A stretch of 64,000 nt of DNA from Pseudomonadota bacterium (GCA_023426365.1 JAFAAW010000003.1:19626-83625); one strand, 5' to 3'; numbered from the stretch's first letter, positions 9,662 through 18,831 are shown. Numbers and translations are program-made. The notes: generated by a model from the sequence alone, not told the origin.

Positions 9662-10683
9662 TTCATCAACTCCTCAACGATGCCTTCAAATGTTGAAAGC
9701 GTCTGGTGGCCTTCACCGGTTGTTCCGTAATGCGATGACCTGTCTTCAGTCACAACGAGAGCGTTCTTGTGCTTTGACCAACGCTCAAAAGCTTGGTCGG
9801 AAAGAGCCTTTGTTGCGATGACCAGGGTAAAATTGGTGCGTGTAAGAGCGGCCTCAATCACAGCATTCACATGTTCATCGGCCATGCCGTAGCCGATACA
9901 GACCAGTCTATTGATGTGGTCCGGGCCATGAATGAGGCTCGCACGGAATTCCGACCAGAGCCGGGAGTAAGGCGCGGTGACGGTATCGGCGGCCTTGCGG
10001 TGCTGGGGCGGGATCATAAGGCGTTGCGCCGGGGCGTTCACGGGGGCATCGAATGGCCCGCGCCGTAATCCGAATTCCGGGTCATCGTACCAGCCCATTG
10101 ATCCATGCAACTTGACCAACTGTAGCCATGTTGGAATTGCTCGCCGTTGCGCTCCTCGGTAGCCCGACTGGATAATCGCAAGGTCATGGGTAAAAACAGA
10201 TTGATCGAAGAATGCTCGGTCATGCCCGGTAAAGCCGTCAACAAGTCTGATGCATTCGATTTCCGCAGAGCGTTCAATCAATGGGTCATAATTGAGCGAG
10301 AATACATGAACCTTTCTCTCGGCTGAGTAACTCAGTGCCTGGACAAACCTTCTGTGAACGGTAAGGTCTGGGCTGAGTTCGGAGAAGTATTCTCCAATGG
10401 CCCGGACAACGCTGTGCCGGTGTGGTCCTTCTTCATGTTTGCCCAAATCGAGGAGGTCGAGGGCTTTCTCGATGCCGATGTTTTCCGCGTCCAGTTTGGC
10501 TTGAATTTCCGCACGTTGATCGGCAGGAACCCGGTCCTTGATGCAATCCCAGAGATTGAAGGCCAGCGGGTAGCCCATGCCGTTGAGGTATGAAGACCCG
10601 GCCCCAAGCAGAAAGCCAACTTTGCTGGCTTTCATTTGCTCCCGAACCTTTGCCGCCAAGCGGTTCAGAAAGTCCCCGGCCAA
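9658..10683 (-). CDS. SIR2-like NAD+-consuming defence protein
   Basis: A 341-residue SIR2-domain protein. The Rossmann-type NAD site is seen in FLLGAGSS (residues 24-31). The residues typical of defence SIR2 enzymes are Asn131 in FSLNYDPLIE and His193 in VKLHGSMGW. The start is probably the TTG at 10683, with GGAGG 6 bases upstream (10690-10694). The next candidate is ATG at 10635, which gives 325 residues. The frame stays open further upstream to 11205, but that extension is not SIR2-like and covers a structured leader on the other strand. It overlaps herA by 4 bases. The expected role is NAD+ depletion on infection. Confidence 0.88.
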   Translation of the reverse strand: MAGDFLNRLAAKVREQMKASKVGFLLGAGSSYLNGMGYPLAFNLWDCIKDRVPADQRAEIQAKLDAENIGIEKALDLLDLGKHEEGPHRHSVVRAIGEYFSELSPDLTVHRRFVQALSYSAERKVHVFSLNYDPLIERSAEIECIRLVDGFTGHDRAFFDQSVFTHDLAIIQSGYRGAQRRAIPTWLQLVKLHGSMGWYDDPEFGLRRGPFDAPVNAPAQRLMIPPQHRKAADTVTAPYSRLWSEFRASLIHGPDHINRLVCIGYGMADEHVNAVIEAALTRTNFTLVIATKALSDQAFERWSKHKNALVVTEDRSSHYGTTGEGHQTLSTFEGIVEELMK

Positions 10684-10850
10684 ACTCACCCTCCCAACAC
10701 CAGATTGGTCTTTATGTGAGAGTGTGCGATTTTTGCGCGTGCTGCAAGTGGTCGGCTGGCCGAGTGGTCTGGCGTTCACACACTGCGCGTTTGCCGCCTT
10801 CGTAACCCTCTGGTAGGGTGCGGAACGGCGTGTCGAAGCGCCGAGAAAAA

Positions 10851-11044
10851 AACCGAAGAAGGCCCCCATGTCGGGTGGCCTGTGAATACAACACCCGGCT
10901 TTCGCCAAGGGTGCGCCTTCGTGCGTGCCCTCTTGGGAAATAAGCAGGGCGTGATTTCTTCGGTTACACGCTTCGACCCACCCGGCGCCAGCCGGGTTGT
11001 GGGTCTTGGTGTGCCTTGTTTTTGGCAACCGAAGAGACATTGCC
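10851..11044 (+). promoter_or_regulatory. Structured 5' leader with two exclusive folds
   Basis: The segment 10956-10965 (TTCTTCGGTT) can pair with 10851-10860 (AACCGAAGAA, 10 bp) or, through 10957-10965, with 11027-11035 (AACCGAAGA, 9 bp). The second pairing encloses a strong hairpin (GACCCA 10975-10980 and CCCGGC 10981-10986 against GCCGGG 10991-10996 and TGGGTC 11000-11005). It also covers the likely ribosome-binding site (about 11031-11036) of the gene at 11045. The first pairing encloses another hairpin at 10909-10930. A weak promoter (TTGCCG 10791, TAGGGT 10814, 17-base spacing) would start transcription near 10825. Switching is inferred; no known riboswitch class is recognised. Confidence 0.5.
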
Positions 11045-11731
11045 ATGGAAAAAGCAGCCCTACTTGTCGCCGCTCTTGGTGTGTACCTTTTTCTGCGAAA
11101 GAAACGCCAAGCCGATCTTGCAAAACTGCACCAGCATGGTTCGCTTGGGGTTTGTCGTTCAAACAGCCGCCTATTCCTGCCAAGACTTCGATATGGCCTA
11201 TCCACCGTGTCTCTAGTCGTTATTCTGGCCTTTTCGACATTGTGGATTGGTGGCGTAATTGTATTACGTGAGGGGCCACTCAGTTACCGTTGGCAAGCGG
11301 GTTTGCACCCTGATCCCTCGTTTGATCCGGTTCAGGGGTTCGATACTTACGCAGCCGGGCTTTCAGCGGAGTGGCATAGCGCAATCCTGCACGCCCAGAG
11401 CTTGGAGGAAGTGCAGCGTATCCGTGCCATTGCCCACGAGCGGGAAGCGGCGGCTCGCCGTATAAAGCAAGCTGGTCTGGCCGGGTATATGGCGGTTGCC
11501 ATGTCGTGGGCTGTCGATCTCGGAATTGGCGTGGTGATCGTCGCAATGCTTATCCGCTTCCTTCCGAAAAGGCGGGTCGACCTTTCCAGCCCACAAACGC
11601 GCCGAGACTGGTGTATCCGGTTCGGGGTGTCGGATGGGGCGCTGCTGGCCGGTGCGCAGGATGCCGGTAGTAATCGTGCGGTTGATATAGCTCGTGCGCT
11701 TCTGCGGAACCCACATAGTCACGCATCCTGA
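11045..11731 (+). CDS. Predicted membrane protein, function unknown
   Basis: A 228-residue protein. A hydrophobic segment at residues 1-16 (MEKAALLVAALGVYLF) is followed by basic residues. Further membrane segments lie near residues 50-75 (VSLVVILAFSTLWIGGVIV) and 145-170 (AVAMSWAVDLGIGVVIVAML). The cytosolic C-terminus (RRDWCIRFGVSDGALLAGA) resembles the short helical DUF3606-type motif; this is a tentative match. The ATG at 11045 lies 8 bases after GAAGAG, and an in-frame upstream start at 10997 would fall inside the leader hairpin. It diverges from the SIR2-HerA cluster, so it may be an independent island gene. Confidence 0.6.
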   Translation: MEKAALLVAALGVYLFLRKKRQADLAKLHQHGSLGVCRSNSRLFLPRLRYGLSTVSLVVILAFSTLWIGGVIVLREGPLSYRWQAGLHPDPSFDPVQGFDTYAAGLSAEWHSAILHAQSLEEVQRIRAIAHEREAAARRIKQAGLAGYMAVAMSWAVDLGIGVVIVAMLIRFLPKRRVDLSSPQTRRDWCIRFGVSDGALLAGAQDAGSNRAVDIARALLRNPHSHAS

Positions 11732-11760
11732 TTGGGTATACCGAAAAAAAACAGATACGC

Positions 11761-11843
11761 GAGACACCTATTGCGTCTCATATGGGTTGATTTATGGTTT
11801 GCAAGACGCTATAGCGGTCATGTCTAGAGTTAAACGAGACATG
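11761..11843 (+). repeat. Inverted repeats upstream of the recombinase
   Basis: There are two dyads: GAGAC/GTCTC (11761-11765, 11775-11779) and CATGTCT/AGACATG (11819-11825, 11837-11843, 11-base spacer). The second is 25 bp, close to the size of a resolvase dimer site, and lies 12 bases before the recombinase start. They could form a res site that also autoregulates the gene. Confidence 0.45.
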
Positions 11844-11854
11844 CGGGGTGCGTC

Positions 11855-12451
11855 ATGCTGTACGGTTACGCCAGGGTTTCAACCACTGACCAAGACCTGA
11901 CACTTCAGGAAGAAGCCTTGAAGGCGGCGGGGTGTGATCTGGTGGTGTCGGAGAAGGTGACGGGCACCAGCCGCGAAGGGCGGCAAGAGTTGGAGCGCCT
12001 GCTTCAGTTCATCCGCGAGGGCGACACTCTGGTTGTCACCCGCATTGACCGGCTGGCCCGTTCCATCGGTGATCTTCAGGACATCGTGCGGGGCTTGAAG
12101 GCCAAGGGTGTGAGCCTGCGGGCCACCATGCAATCCGTCGATACCAGTACGGCAGCGGGTAAGGCGTTCCTCGACATGCTGGGCGTGTTCGCTGAGTTCG
12201 AGACGAACCTACGCAAGGAGCGGCAGGCGGAAGGTATCGCTAAGGCCAAGGCGGCGGGCGTCTACAAGGGCAGGAAGCCCGAGATTGACCGGGCGGCGAT
12301 CCTCAAGCTCAAAGCCGAGGGCTTGGGCGCTACGGCCATCGCCAAGCGCCTGGGCATCGGTCGCGCTTCGGTTTACCGCATCTTGACCGATGCCGCCGCC
12401 GATCCGCTGGCCGGTGGTCCCGATCATGCGGACCTGATGGCCTTGGGTTGA
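11855..12451 (+). CDS. Serine recombinase (resolvase/invertase family)
   Basis: A 198-residue small serine recombinase. The catalytic domain has Ser9 in YARVSTTDQ and the arginine motif TRIDRLARS. A long E-helix follows, and a C-terminal helix-turn-helix (ATAIAKRLGIGRASVYRIL, about residues 160-178) binds DNA. Such proteins resolve cointegrates or invert segments. No second transposon gene is nearby, so the target may be the dyads just upstream. It lies inside the tRNA-Val island. Confidence 0.92.
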   Translation: MLYGYARVSTTDQDLTLQEEALKAAGCDLVVSEKVTGTSREGRQELERLLQFIREGDTLVVTRIDRLARSIGDLQDIVRGLKAKGVSLRATMQSVDTSTAAGKAFLDMLGVFAEFETNLRKERQAEGIAKAKAAGVYKGRKPEIDRAAILKLKAEGLGATAIAKRLGIGRASVYRILTDAAADPLAGGPDHADLMALG

Positions 12452-13140
12452 CGGATGGTGCATTCCGCCGCTCAGGGCTTCCGCAGGGGTTGGGAAACGG
12501 GATGGTGGCTGCCCGAGGTGCGGCGGGACGCTTCCTGCTGCCAGGGCGCCTATAATGCGGAAATGCGCTAGCCCGATAAATCAAGGCAAAGGGCAAAGCC
12601 TTGTGTTAATAATCCATGCGCTCACATTCGTTCGCATGGCTTCGCCTTGCATGGAATGAAACGGATGCCATGATCTGCATATGATACAACTTAATCTGAT
12701 TAAATTTCTTATCTATATCCTTGCGTTCCTAATCTCGTTCCTCGATTAGTCACCTCGCTTCGCTATGCAAGGTAGATATACATATGTTGTATTTTTAAAC
12801 AGATACCAACTCGTTAAGGATTGACCCTGTTTGTCCAATAGGGAGGGACTGATCCTCTAATATAACGGCTCTGGAATGTGATGGTTGCTCTTGTCCACTA
12901 TGGAGTGACCGGAGAGGTTGCAGCTTGGGTTATCCATCAAGGCATTGAAAACAATACAGATACCAACGGCAATGCCGATCCAGGCCGGTAATACCCAATC
13001 CCGCCCGAACCCGACCACTCCGAACCCGAGTTGATTTCTCCCGTCCTCAGCATCCTTGCCGTACCAAGTGGCCTACGGGGGACGCTGGGGCGGAAGATCA
13101 TTTAACTACCCTGCCGCAAAATTGTGCCGGATTTTGGCCG
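12452..13140. other. AT-rich noncoding region with repeats
   Basis: I see no gene in this 689-bp stretch. It is notably AT-rich at 12660-12870. It has a direct repeat of 19 bases with 16 matches, exactly 60 bp apart (12831-12849 and 12891-12909, TTGTCCA.TA.GGAG.GAC). It also has an exact 12-bp direct repeat ACAGATACCAAC (12799-12810, 12956-12967) and inverted repeats CCATGCG/CGCATGG (12614-12639) and CTAATC/GATTAG (about 12729-12749). It lies downstream of both recombinase genes. Integrase arm sites, excisionase sites or a cryptic origin are possible. Confidence 0.4.
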
Positions 13141-14784
13141 TCAAGTCCTGGCCTCAGGAATGGCGAACGGCAGGCGTTCCAGTGCTGCGGATTTCTGGTG
13201 GATGGTGTAGCCCATCTTGAAATAGTTGTTCTGGGTCACGCCATCCCGTGCATGTCCGACGATGGCTTGCACAATGGATTGCTCAACACCTTCCCGCAGC
13301 AGGTGGGTAACGACGGTGTGGCGCAGGCAGTGGAACACCAGTTCCTTGCTCTTCATGTCCAGCTTGACCAGGAAGGTTTCATTGAACCAGCGGCCCAAGG
13401 AACGACCCCAGCCGTTCTTGTCGTCATAGGTGAACTCGGGGAACAGCTTGGTTTTGCCCTGCTTGCGCAAGGTCTGCACGTATTCCAGCAAGCCCAACTC
13501 TTTCAGCTTGGAATGGATCGGCACGGTGCGGCGGGAAGCGGCATTCTTCAGGCGCTTGTTGCCGTCTTCCTCGTTCAGGTCGAACAGCCAAACGCCTTCT
13601 TCCTGGCGGATGTCGTCTAAGTGCATCTGGGCAATCTCGTTCAACCGCGCCCCGGTGAACAGGCCGATCAACGGCCCCCAGCGTTGGTAGTCCTTGCGGA
13701 TCAGGCCGGATGTGTTGTTGAGGATTTCATCCAGCATGCGCTGGACCTGTTCCCCGGAGAAGGCAACTCGCTTCTCGTCGGACTGGTTGCGGTCCTGCTG
13801 AATGCGCATGTTGGCGAAGGGATTGACGTCCACATAGCCATGATCCTGCGCCCAGGCGAACAGCCCGATATAGCTTTGCAGGTAGTTGTTCTGGGTTTTG
13901 GTGCCGATGATGGGGGCGCCTACGGCCAGCGCATCGGCCAGGGACAGGCCAGCCGTTGCCGGCGACTTGTTGCGGTTCTTGGGATACGCCTTGATGGTGG
14001 TTTTGACCGGTCGAGCCTTATCGAAGTCAATTGCACGAATTTCGGTATCCGCGCCGACGATCTCATACAGCAGGGCGAAATGCTCGCCCTTCTCCAACTC
14101 GGTCTTGGGTGCCCATCGCTTGGCCTGCACGTTCTCGGCAACGTATTCGTCGGCAACCTGTTTCAGCGACGGTCCCGGTTCCACCGGGGCAGGGGCGGGT
14201 GGGGCGCTGGGCTGTACCACGGGGGCAGGCGGTTCCAGGTCGAATGTCTCAAGCGACTGGTCATAAGCCAGCGCCGCCCGGCAATACGCCTGGAACGCTC
14301 GCATGAAGTTATTGCGGAAGGTGGCATAGGCTGCCGTACCGGGAGGGATGGCAATGCCGTACTTGTCGCAGAAGCGGCCCAGCACGTCGCTGTCATCCTC
14401 GGTGGTCGGGTCCAGCGGTTCGCCTGTCTCGACGGCTTGTGCGGCAAGTCCAAGGCTGTTGTTCAGGGCGGCGATGTCCAGGTGATCCAGACGGCCATGT
14501 TCCGCGATGTGGGCTTTGCGTGCGGCCAGCTTTTCGGAAAAGTGCTTGGTCAGCAGGTCGCGGATTTCGTCGTAGCGCATTCCTGAGGCGATCCCTTGGG
14601 CGGTCAGTGTCTCGCCCAAGTAGCCCAAACTGCGCGAAAGGCGCAACGCTTCCCTGCGTTCCCGAGTGCGCAGCGACACTCTTATATATAGGTGTCGTCC
14701 CAGAGGGTGGAGCGAGTGGGGTAGCGGCCAGCGGAAATAGTAGACGCGGTGGCGTGAGAGGGTTAGATAGGCGGTGGTTCGCAT
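13141..14784 (-). CDS. int: Tyrosine site-specific integrase
   Basis: Phage-type integrase of 547 residues that would integrate and excise the island. An N-terminal DUF6538-like segment (YLTLSRHRVYYFRWPLP) and a SAM-like core-binding domain precede the catalytic domain. Catalytic residues visible are Arg in TGARLNEIAQMH, His485 and Arg488 in HCLRH, His511 in VGHARD, and nucleophile Tyr521 in QNNYFKMGY. I take ATG 14784 as the start; an in-frame ATG at 14823 would add 13 residues. The gene begins about 78 bp from the right attachment site and points into the island. Confidence 0.93.
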   Translation of the reverse strand: MRTTAYLTLSRHRVYYFRWPLPHSLHPLGRHLYIRVSLRTRERREALRLSRSLGYLGETLTAQGIASGMRYDEIRDLLTKHFSEKLAARKAHIAEHGRLDHLDIAALNNSLGLAAQAVETGEPLDPTTEDDSDVLGRFCDKYGIAIPPGTAAYATFRNNFMRAFQAYCRAALAYDQSLETFDLEPPAPVVQPSAPPAPAPVEPGPSLKQVADEYVAENVQAKRWAPKTELEKGEHFALLYEIVGADTEIRAIDFDKARPVKTTIKAYPKNRNKSPATAGLSLADALAVGAPIIGTKTQNNYLQSYIGLFAWAQDHGYVDVNPFANMRIQQDRNQSDEKRVAFSGEQVQRMLDEILNNTSGLIRKDYQRWGPLIGLFTGARLNEIAQMHLDDIRQEEGVWLFDLNEEDGNKRLKNAASRRTVPIHSKLKELGLLEYVQTLRKQGKTKLFPEFTYDDKNGWGRSLGRWFNETFLVKLDMKSKELVFHCLRHTVVTHLLREGVEQSIVQAIVGHARDGVTQNNYFKMGYTIHQKSAALERLPFAIPEART

Positions 14785-14861
14785 GGCAATTGTCGCACCT
14801 GATTGCCACACCGGGAACCACACGAAGCCAAGCCCTTGGTTTCTCAGGGCGGGGTGGTCGG

Positions 14862-14880
14862 CCCGTCACCGCCCACCAAG
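14862..14880 (+). repeat. Right attachment site (attR)
   Basis: Exact copy of the last 17 bases of tRNA-Val plus AG (CCCGTCACCGCCCACCAAG). The sequence diverges from the tRNA locus on both sides. Confidence 0.85.
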
Positions 14881-15127
14881 TCCTGTCACAGGCAAAAGCG
14901 CACTGCATTACGCGGCGGCGCAGCATTTTCAAGAACCCTTCCAAATCATCCCAACAATTCGCCATTGAAAAGCGGCGCTGTTGTCCCGTCTCCACTTATG
15001 CCCACCTACCCATTACGATAGGCAGGGTGGGTGGAGGTTGGTGCGGGAGCATTGCAATACCCCTTGCGGGCGAAACCTGTTTTTGCGCGGTTTTTGGCAA
15101 AAATATGGTGGGTCGGGGCATGGCCGC
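14881..15127. other. Gap between island and tRNA-Asp
   Basis: I see no supported gene here. This is presumably the original downstream flank of tRNA-Val, displaced by the island. Confidence 0.4.
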
Positions 15128-15156
15128 TTGACAGTCTTGTGCCCCTGGATTACACC
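15128..15156 (+). promoter_or_regulatory. Promoter of tRNA-Asp
   Basis: A perfect TTGACA (15128-15133), 17-base spacer, then TACACC (15151-15156), ending 27 bases before the tRNA. Confidence 0.5.
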
Positions 15157-15183
15157 ACGCCTACCCGCGCGGGTGGCCGCGGA

Positions 15184-15260
15184 GGGGGTGTAGCTCAGTC
15201 GGTTAGAGCGCCGGCCTGTCACGCCGGAGGTCGCGGGTTCGAGCCCCGTCACTCCCGCCA
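15184..15260 (+). tRNA. tRNA-Asp (GUC anticodon)
   Basis: A 77-nt cloverleaf. Acceptor GGGGGTG pairs with CACTCCC including one G-T pair. The anticodon stem CCGGC/GCCGG closes loop CTGTCAC with anticodon GTC. TTC arm is GGGTTCGAGCCCC and CCA is encoded. Confidence 0.96.
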
Positions 15261-15498
15261 TGCCGCCGCGAGCGCCTGTCTTCCCAGTGAAGCGGCGGCG
15301 GTGCGGCGAAAAGCCGCGGTTTAAGGCTTGTGTCCTACAAGGAGGCATTCCGCCCGTTTTCGTCCTTTCCCATCCCCTAAAATCCGCCGGTGGTATCGCC
15401 ATATGTTCCGTTTGGAACGGCATCCGGCAAGGCGGGGGGTAGGAGCGCGAATTTAGGCGGAGCTTCTTGGTCGGACCCGAAACATTAGGGCAGGGACG

Positions 15499-15864
15499 AT
15501 GGAAGCTTGGCTGCTCGAATATCTGCCGATCCTGATCTTCCTCGGTATCGCCATCGCCGTCGCCGCCATCTGTATCGGCGCGTCGTGGCTGGTCGGTCAT
15601 CAGAAGCCCGACCCCGAGAAGAATTCGGCCTACGAGTGCGGTTTCGAGGCGTTCGGTGACGCGCGCTCGAAGTTCGAGGTGCGGTTCTACCTGGTCGCCA
15701 TCCTGTTCATCATCTTCGACCTCGAAGTGGCCTTCCTGTTCCCATGGGCGGTGGCCCTGGGCAAGATCGGGCTGTTCGGGTTCTGGTCGATGATGGTGTT
15801 CCTGGGCGTGCTGACCATCGGCTTCATCTACGAATGGCGAAAGGGAGCCTTGGAATGGGAGTGA
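15499..15864 (+). CDS. nuoA: NADH-quinone oxidoreductase subunit A
   Basis: Membrane subunit of respiratory complex I, 121 residues with three predicted membrane helices (about 9-30, 65-88, 92-115). The conserved loop [17 protein letters not shown], with the Cys of the quinone-site loop, is present. It is the first gene of an uninterrupted nuoA-N operon. The 238 bp between tRNA-Asp and this gene should hold the operon promoter, but no clear hexamers are seen. Its 3' end overlaps nuoB by 10 bases. Confidence 0.96.
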   Translation: MEAWLLEYLPILIFLGIAIAVAAICIGASWLVGHQKPDPEKNSAYECGFEAFGDARSKFEVRFYLVAILFIIFDLEVAFLFPWAVALGKIGLFGFWSMMVFLGVLTIGFIYEWRKGALEWE

Positions 15865-16415
15865 CCAATTCCGGACTGGTGACGCCTGCGCACGCTGCGC
15901 CGCTGCCTCCTGGCGCGGCGCAAAACCAGGTTCTAAATCTGGTCACCGACCAGATCCAGGAAAAGGGCTTCGTGCTGGCCAATGTGGACAAGCTGGTCAA
16001 TTGGGCGCGCACCGGGTCCATGTGGCCGATGACCTTCGGCCTGGCCTGCTGCGCCGTCGAGATGATCCATGCCGGCTGCTCGCGCTATGACCTGGACCGC
16101 TTCGGCGTCGTGTTCCGCCCCAGCCCGCGTCAGTCCGACGTGATGATCGTGGCCGGCACGCTGACCAACAAGATGGCCCCGGCGCTGCGCCGCGTGTACG
16201 ACCAGATGGCGGAGCCCCGCTGGGTGATCTCCATGGGGTCGTGCGCCAATGGCGGCGGCTACTATCACTATTCCTATTCGGTGGTGCGCGGCTGTGACCG
16301 CATCGTGCCCGTGGACGTCTATGTCCCCGGCTGCCCGCCGACCGCTGAGGCGCTTCTGTACGGCATCATGCAGTTGCAGAAGAAGATCCGGCGGACCGGT
16401 ACCATTCTCCGCTAG
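15855..16415 (+). CDS. nuoB: NADH-quinone oxidoreductase subunit B
   Basis: Peripheral-arm subunit that carries the terminal [4Fe-4S] cluster N2 next to the quinone site. It has 186 residues. Cluster ligands are visible in [20 protein letters not shown] and [14 protein letters not shown] 15855 overlaps the end of nuoA and has AAGGGAG about 8 bases upstream. The frame is open further upstream, but that part is the shadow of nuoA. Confidence 0.96.
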   Translation: MGVTNSGLVTPAHAAPLPPGAAQNQVLNLVTDQIQEKGFVLANVDKLVNWARTGSMWPMTFGLACCAVEMIHAGCSRYDLDRFGVVFRPSPRQSDVMIVAGTLTNKMAPALRRVYDQMAEPRWVISMGSCANGGGYYHYSYSVVRGCDRIVPVDVYVPGCPPTAEALLYGIMQLQKKIRRTGTILR

Positions 16416-16441
16416 ACCACCCGAGGGACGGCCAGACCACC

Positions 16442-17050
16442 ATGACGCAAGCGCTGAAGGACCTGGGCGACTATATCGCCGCCGCCCTGCCCAACGATGT
16501 GCTCGAAACCGAGGTCAATCGCGTGGGCGAGTTGACCATTCTCGTGCGCACGGCATCCATCGTGAAGGTCATGACCTTCCTTCGCGACGACACCACCTGT
16601 CTGTTCAAGCAGGTGGTGGACGTGTGCGGCGTGGATTGGCCGGCCCGCGAGCAGCGGTTCGACGTCGTCTATCACCTGCTGTCGATGAAGCACAACCAGC
16701 GCATCCGCGTGAAGGTGCACACCGACGAGGACACCCCCGTGCCCTCCATCACCGGCGTGTTCAACGCCGCCGGCTGGTTCGAGCGCGAGACCTGGGACAT
16801 GTACGGCGTGGTCTTCTCCGACCATCCCGACCTGCGCCGCATCCTCACCGATTACGGTTTCGAGGGGCACCCGCTGCGCAAGGACTTCCCGCTGACCGGC
16901 TATGTCGAGCTGCGCTACGACGAAGAGCAGAAGCGCTGCGTCTACGAGCCGGTGAAGCTCACCCAGGATTTCCGCAGCTTCGATTTCCTCTCGCCGTGGG
17001 AGGGCCAAGGCCCGCTGCCCGGCGACGAGAAGGCGGAAGGGAGCCGCTAA
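16442..17050 (+). CDS. nuoC: NADH-quinone oxidoreductase subunit C
   Basis: The 30-kDa hydrophilic subunit of the complex I peripheral arm, 202 residues. The family signature appears as [20 protein letters not shown] followed by [18 protein letters not shown]. It is separate from nuoD, not fused as in enterobacteria. The stop is 3 bases before the nuoD start. Confidence 0.96.
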   Translation: MTQALKDLGDYIAAALPNDVLETEVNRVGELTILVRTASIVKVMTFLRDDTTCLFKQVVDVCGVDWPAREQRFDVVYHLLSMKHNQRIRVKVHTDEDTPVPSITGVFNAAGWFERETWDMYGVVFSDHPDLRRILTDYGFEGHPLRKDFPLTGYVELRYDEEQKRCVYEPVKLTQDFRSFDFLSPWEGQGPLPGDEKAEGSR

Positions 17051-17053
17051 GTC

Positions 17054-18232
17054 ATGGCCGAGTCCCAGATCAAGAGCTATAACATCAACTTCGGCCCGCA
17101 GCATCCGGCCGCGCACGGTGTGCTGCGCCTGATCCTCGAGATGTCGGGTGAAGTGGTCGATCGCGCCGATCCGCATATCGGCCTGCTGCACCGCGGCACC
17201 GAAAAGCTGATTGAAAACAAGGTCTATCAGCAGTCGATCCCCTATTTCGACCGCCTGGACTATGTGGGCACCATGAACCAGGAGCACGCCTTCGTGCTCG
17301 CCGCCGAGAAGCTGCTCGGCCTGGAGGTGCCGCTGCGCGGCCAGTACATCCGCACGCTCTATTGCGAGATCGGCCGCATCCTCAACCACCTGCTCAACGT
17401 CTGCTCCTTCGTCTTCGACGTCGGCGGCATGACCCCGATGCTGTGGGGCTTCGAGGAGCGCGAGAAGCTGATGGAGTTCTACGAGCGCGCCTGCGGCGCT
17501 CGTCTGCACGCCAACTACTTCCGCGTCGGCGGCGTCGCCATGGACCTGCCGCCTGGTCTGCTGGAGGACATCGACGCCTGGTGCGACCAGTTCCCCAAGG
17601 TCATCGACGACATCGAGACCCTGGTGACCGAGAACCGCATCTTCAAGCAGCGCACCGTCGATATCGGCACCGTCACGCCCGAGCAGGCGCTGGACTGGGG
17701 CTTCACCGGTCCCAACCTGCGCGCCTCGGGCTTCGCCTGGGACCTGCGCAAGAGCCAGCCCTACGACGTCTACGACCGCATGGATTTCGACGTGCCCGTG
17801 GGCAAGGCCGGCGATTGCTACGACCGCTATCTGATCCGCATCATCGAGATGCGCGAATCGCTCAAGATCATGAAGCAGTGCATCCGCGAGATGCCCGCCG
17901 GTGCCGTGCGCGCCGAGAACTACAAGGTCACGCCGCCGCCGCGCGCCGAGATGAAGCGGTCGATGGAAGCGCTGATCCATCACTTCAAGCTGTTCACCGA
18001 GGGCTTCCACGTGCCGGCCGGCGAAATCTATGCCGCGGTCGAGGCGCCCAAGGGCGAATTCGCCGTGTATCTGGTGGCCGACGGCACCAACAAGCCCTAT
18101 CGCTGCAAGATCCGGCCGCCGGGCTATGTGCATCTGCAGGCGCTGGACATGATGTCCAAGGGACACATGCTGGCCGACGTGGTTGCCAATATCGGCTCCA
18201 TCGACATCGTTTTCGGCGAGATCGACCGATGA
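17054..18232 (+). CDS. nuoD: NADH-quinone oxidoreductase subunit D
   Basis: The 49-kDa subunit that forms the quinone-binding pocket with NuoB, related to the NiFe hydrogenase large subunit. It has 392 residues. Key segments are [14 protein letters not shown] with the quinone-site His, HRGTEKLIE, and the C-terminal DIVFGEIDR. It overlaps nuoE by 4 bases (ATGA). Confidence 0.97.
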   Translation: MAESQIKSYNINFGPQHPAAHGVLRLILEMSGEVVDRADPHIGLLHRGTEKLIENKVYQQSIPYFDRLDYVGTMNQEHAFVLAAEKLLGLEVPLRGQYIRTLYCEIGRILNHLLNVCSFVFDVGGMTPMLWGFEEREKLMEFYERACGARLHANYFRVGGVAMDLPPGLLEDIDAWCDQFPKVIDDIETLVTENRIFKQRTVDIGTVTPEQALDWGFTGPNLRASGFAWDLRKSQPYDVYDRMDFDVPVGKAGDCYDRYLIRIIEMRESLKIMKQCIREMPAGAVRAENYKVTPPPRAEMKRSMEALIHHFKLFTEGFHVPAGEIYAAVEAPKGEFAVYLVADGTNKPYRCKIRPPGYVHLQALDMMSKGHMLADVVANIGSIDIVFGEIDR

Positions 18233-18831
18233 GCACTGAAGAAATGACGAGCTTTGCCTTCACCCCCGAGAACCTGGAAAAGGCGAAGAAGATCATCGCC
18301 AAGTACCCGGCGGGCCGGCAGCAATCGGCGGTCATGCCGCTGCTTGACCTGGCGCAGCGCCAGGTGGGTTGGACCAGCATGGCGGTGATCGAATACATCG
18401 CCGCGATGCTGGACATGGCGCCCATCCGCGTCCAGGAAGTGGTGACCTTCTACACCATGTACAACCAGCAGCCCGTGGGTAAGTTCCACGTGCAGGTGTG
18501 CACCAACATCTGCTGTCTGCTGCGCGGCTGCGACGGCGTGGCGGACACCGCCAAGCAGGTGCTGGGCGTCGAGTGGGGCGAGACCTCGACCGACGGCCTG
18601 TTCACCCTGTCCGAGGTCGAGTGCCTGGGCGCGTGCACCAACGCCCCCATGATGCAGATCAACGACGATTATTACGAGGACCTGACCCCCGAGACCACCA
18701 AGGCGGTGCTCGAGGCGCTCAAGCGCGGCGAGACCCCGAAGACCGGTCCCCAGAACGGCCGTCAGTTCTCGGCACCCGAGGGTGGCCCGACCACGCTCAC
18801 CGAGCTCACCTTCCAGACGGAGAAGGCGTGA
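18229..18831 (+). CDS. nuoE: NADH-quinone oxidoreductase subunit E
   Basis: The 24-kDa subunit of the NADH dehydrogenase module, 200 residues, thioredoxin-like fold with the [2Fe-2S] cluster N1a. Cysteines are in [11 protein letters not shown] and [10 protein letters not shown]. The ATG at 18229 overlaps the nuoD stop. A proline- and glycine-rich tail after residue 165 extends beyond the core domain. Confidence 0.95.
   Translation: MSTEEMTSFAFTPENLEKAKKIIAKYPAGRQQSAVMPLLDLAQRQVGWTSMAVIEYIAAMLDMAPIRVQEVVTFYTMYNQQPVGKFHVQVCTNICCLLRGCDGVADTAKQVLGVEWGETSTDGLFTLSEVECLGACTNAPMMQINDDYYEDLTPETTKAVLEALKRGETPKTGPQNGRQFSAPEGGPTTLTELTFQTEKA

Larger units (their letters stand above)
6724..14880. mobile_element. 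Integrative genomic island in tRNA-Val
   Basis: About 8.2 kb bounded by a 19-bp direct repeat of the tRNA-Val 3' end. It has a tyrosine integrase just inside the right repeat, a serine recombinase, and visibly lower GC than the flanks, especially 7.0-9.0 kb and 12.6-12.9 kb. Cargo is a HEPN-like gene, a HerA ATPase, a SIR2 protein and a membrane protein. No replication, conjugation or phage structural gene is visible, so it would need help to transfer. Confidence 0.85.

Noticed and set aside
10748..10800. tRNA-like segment GGCCGAGTGGTC
   Set aside because: It resembles a tRNA-Ser D-arm, but no acceptor stem, anticodon arm or TTC arm can be paired around it.
10684..11205. Long N-terminal extension of the SIR2 reading frame on the minus strand
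   Set aside because: Not SIR2-like and opposite a structured leader and the start of another gene. A TTG with GGAGG at 6-base spacing fits the domain start.
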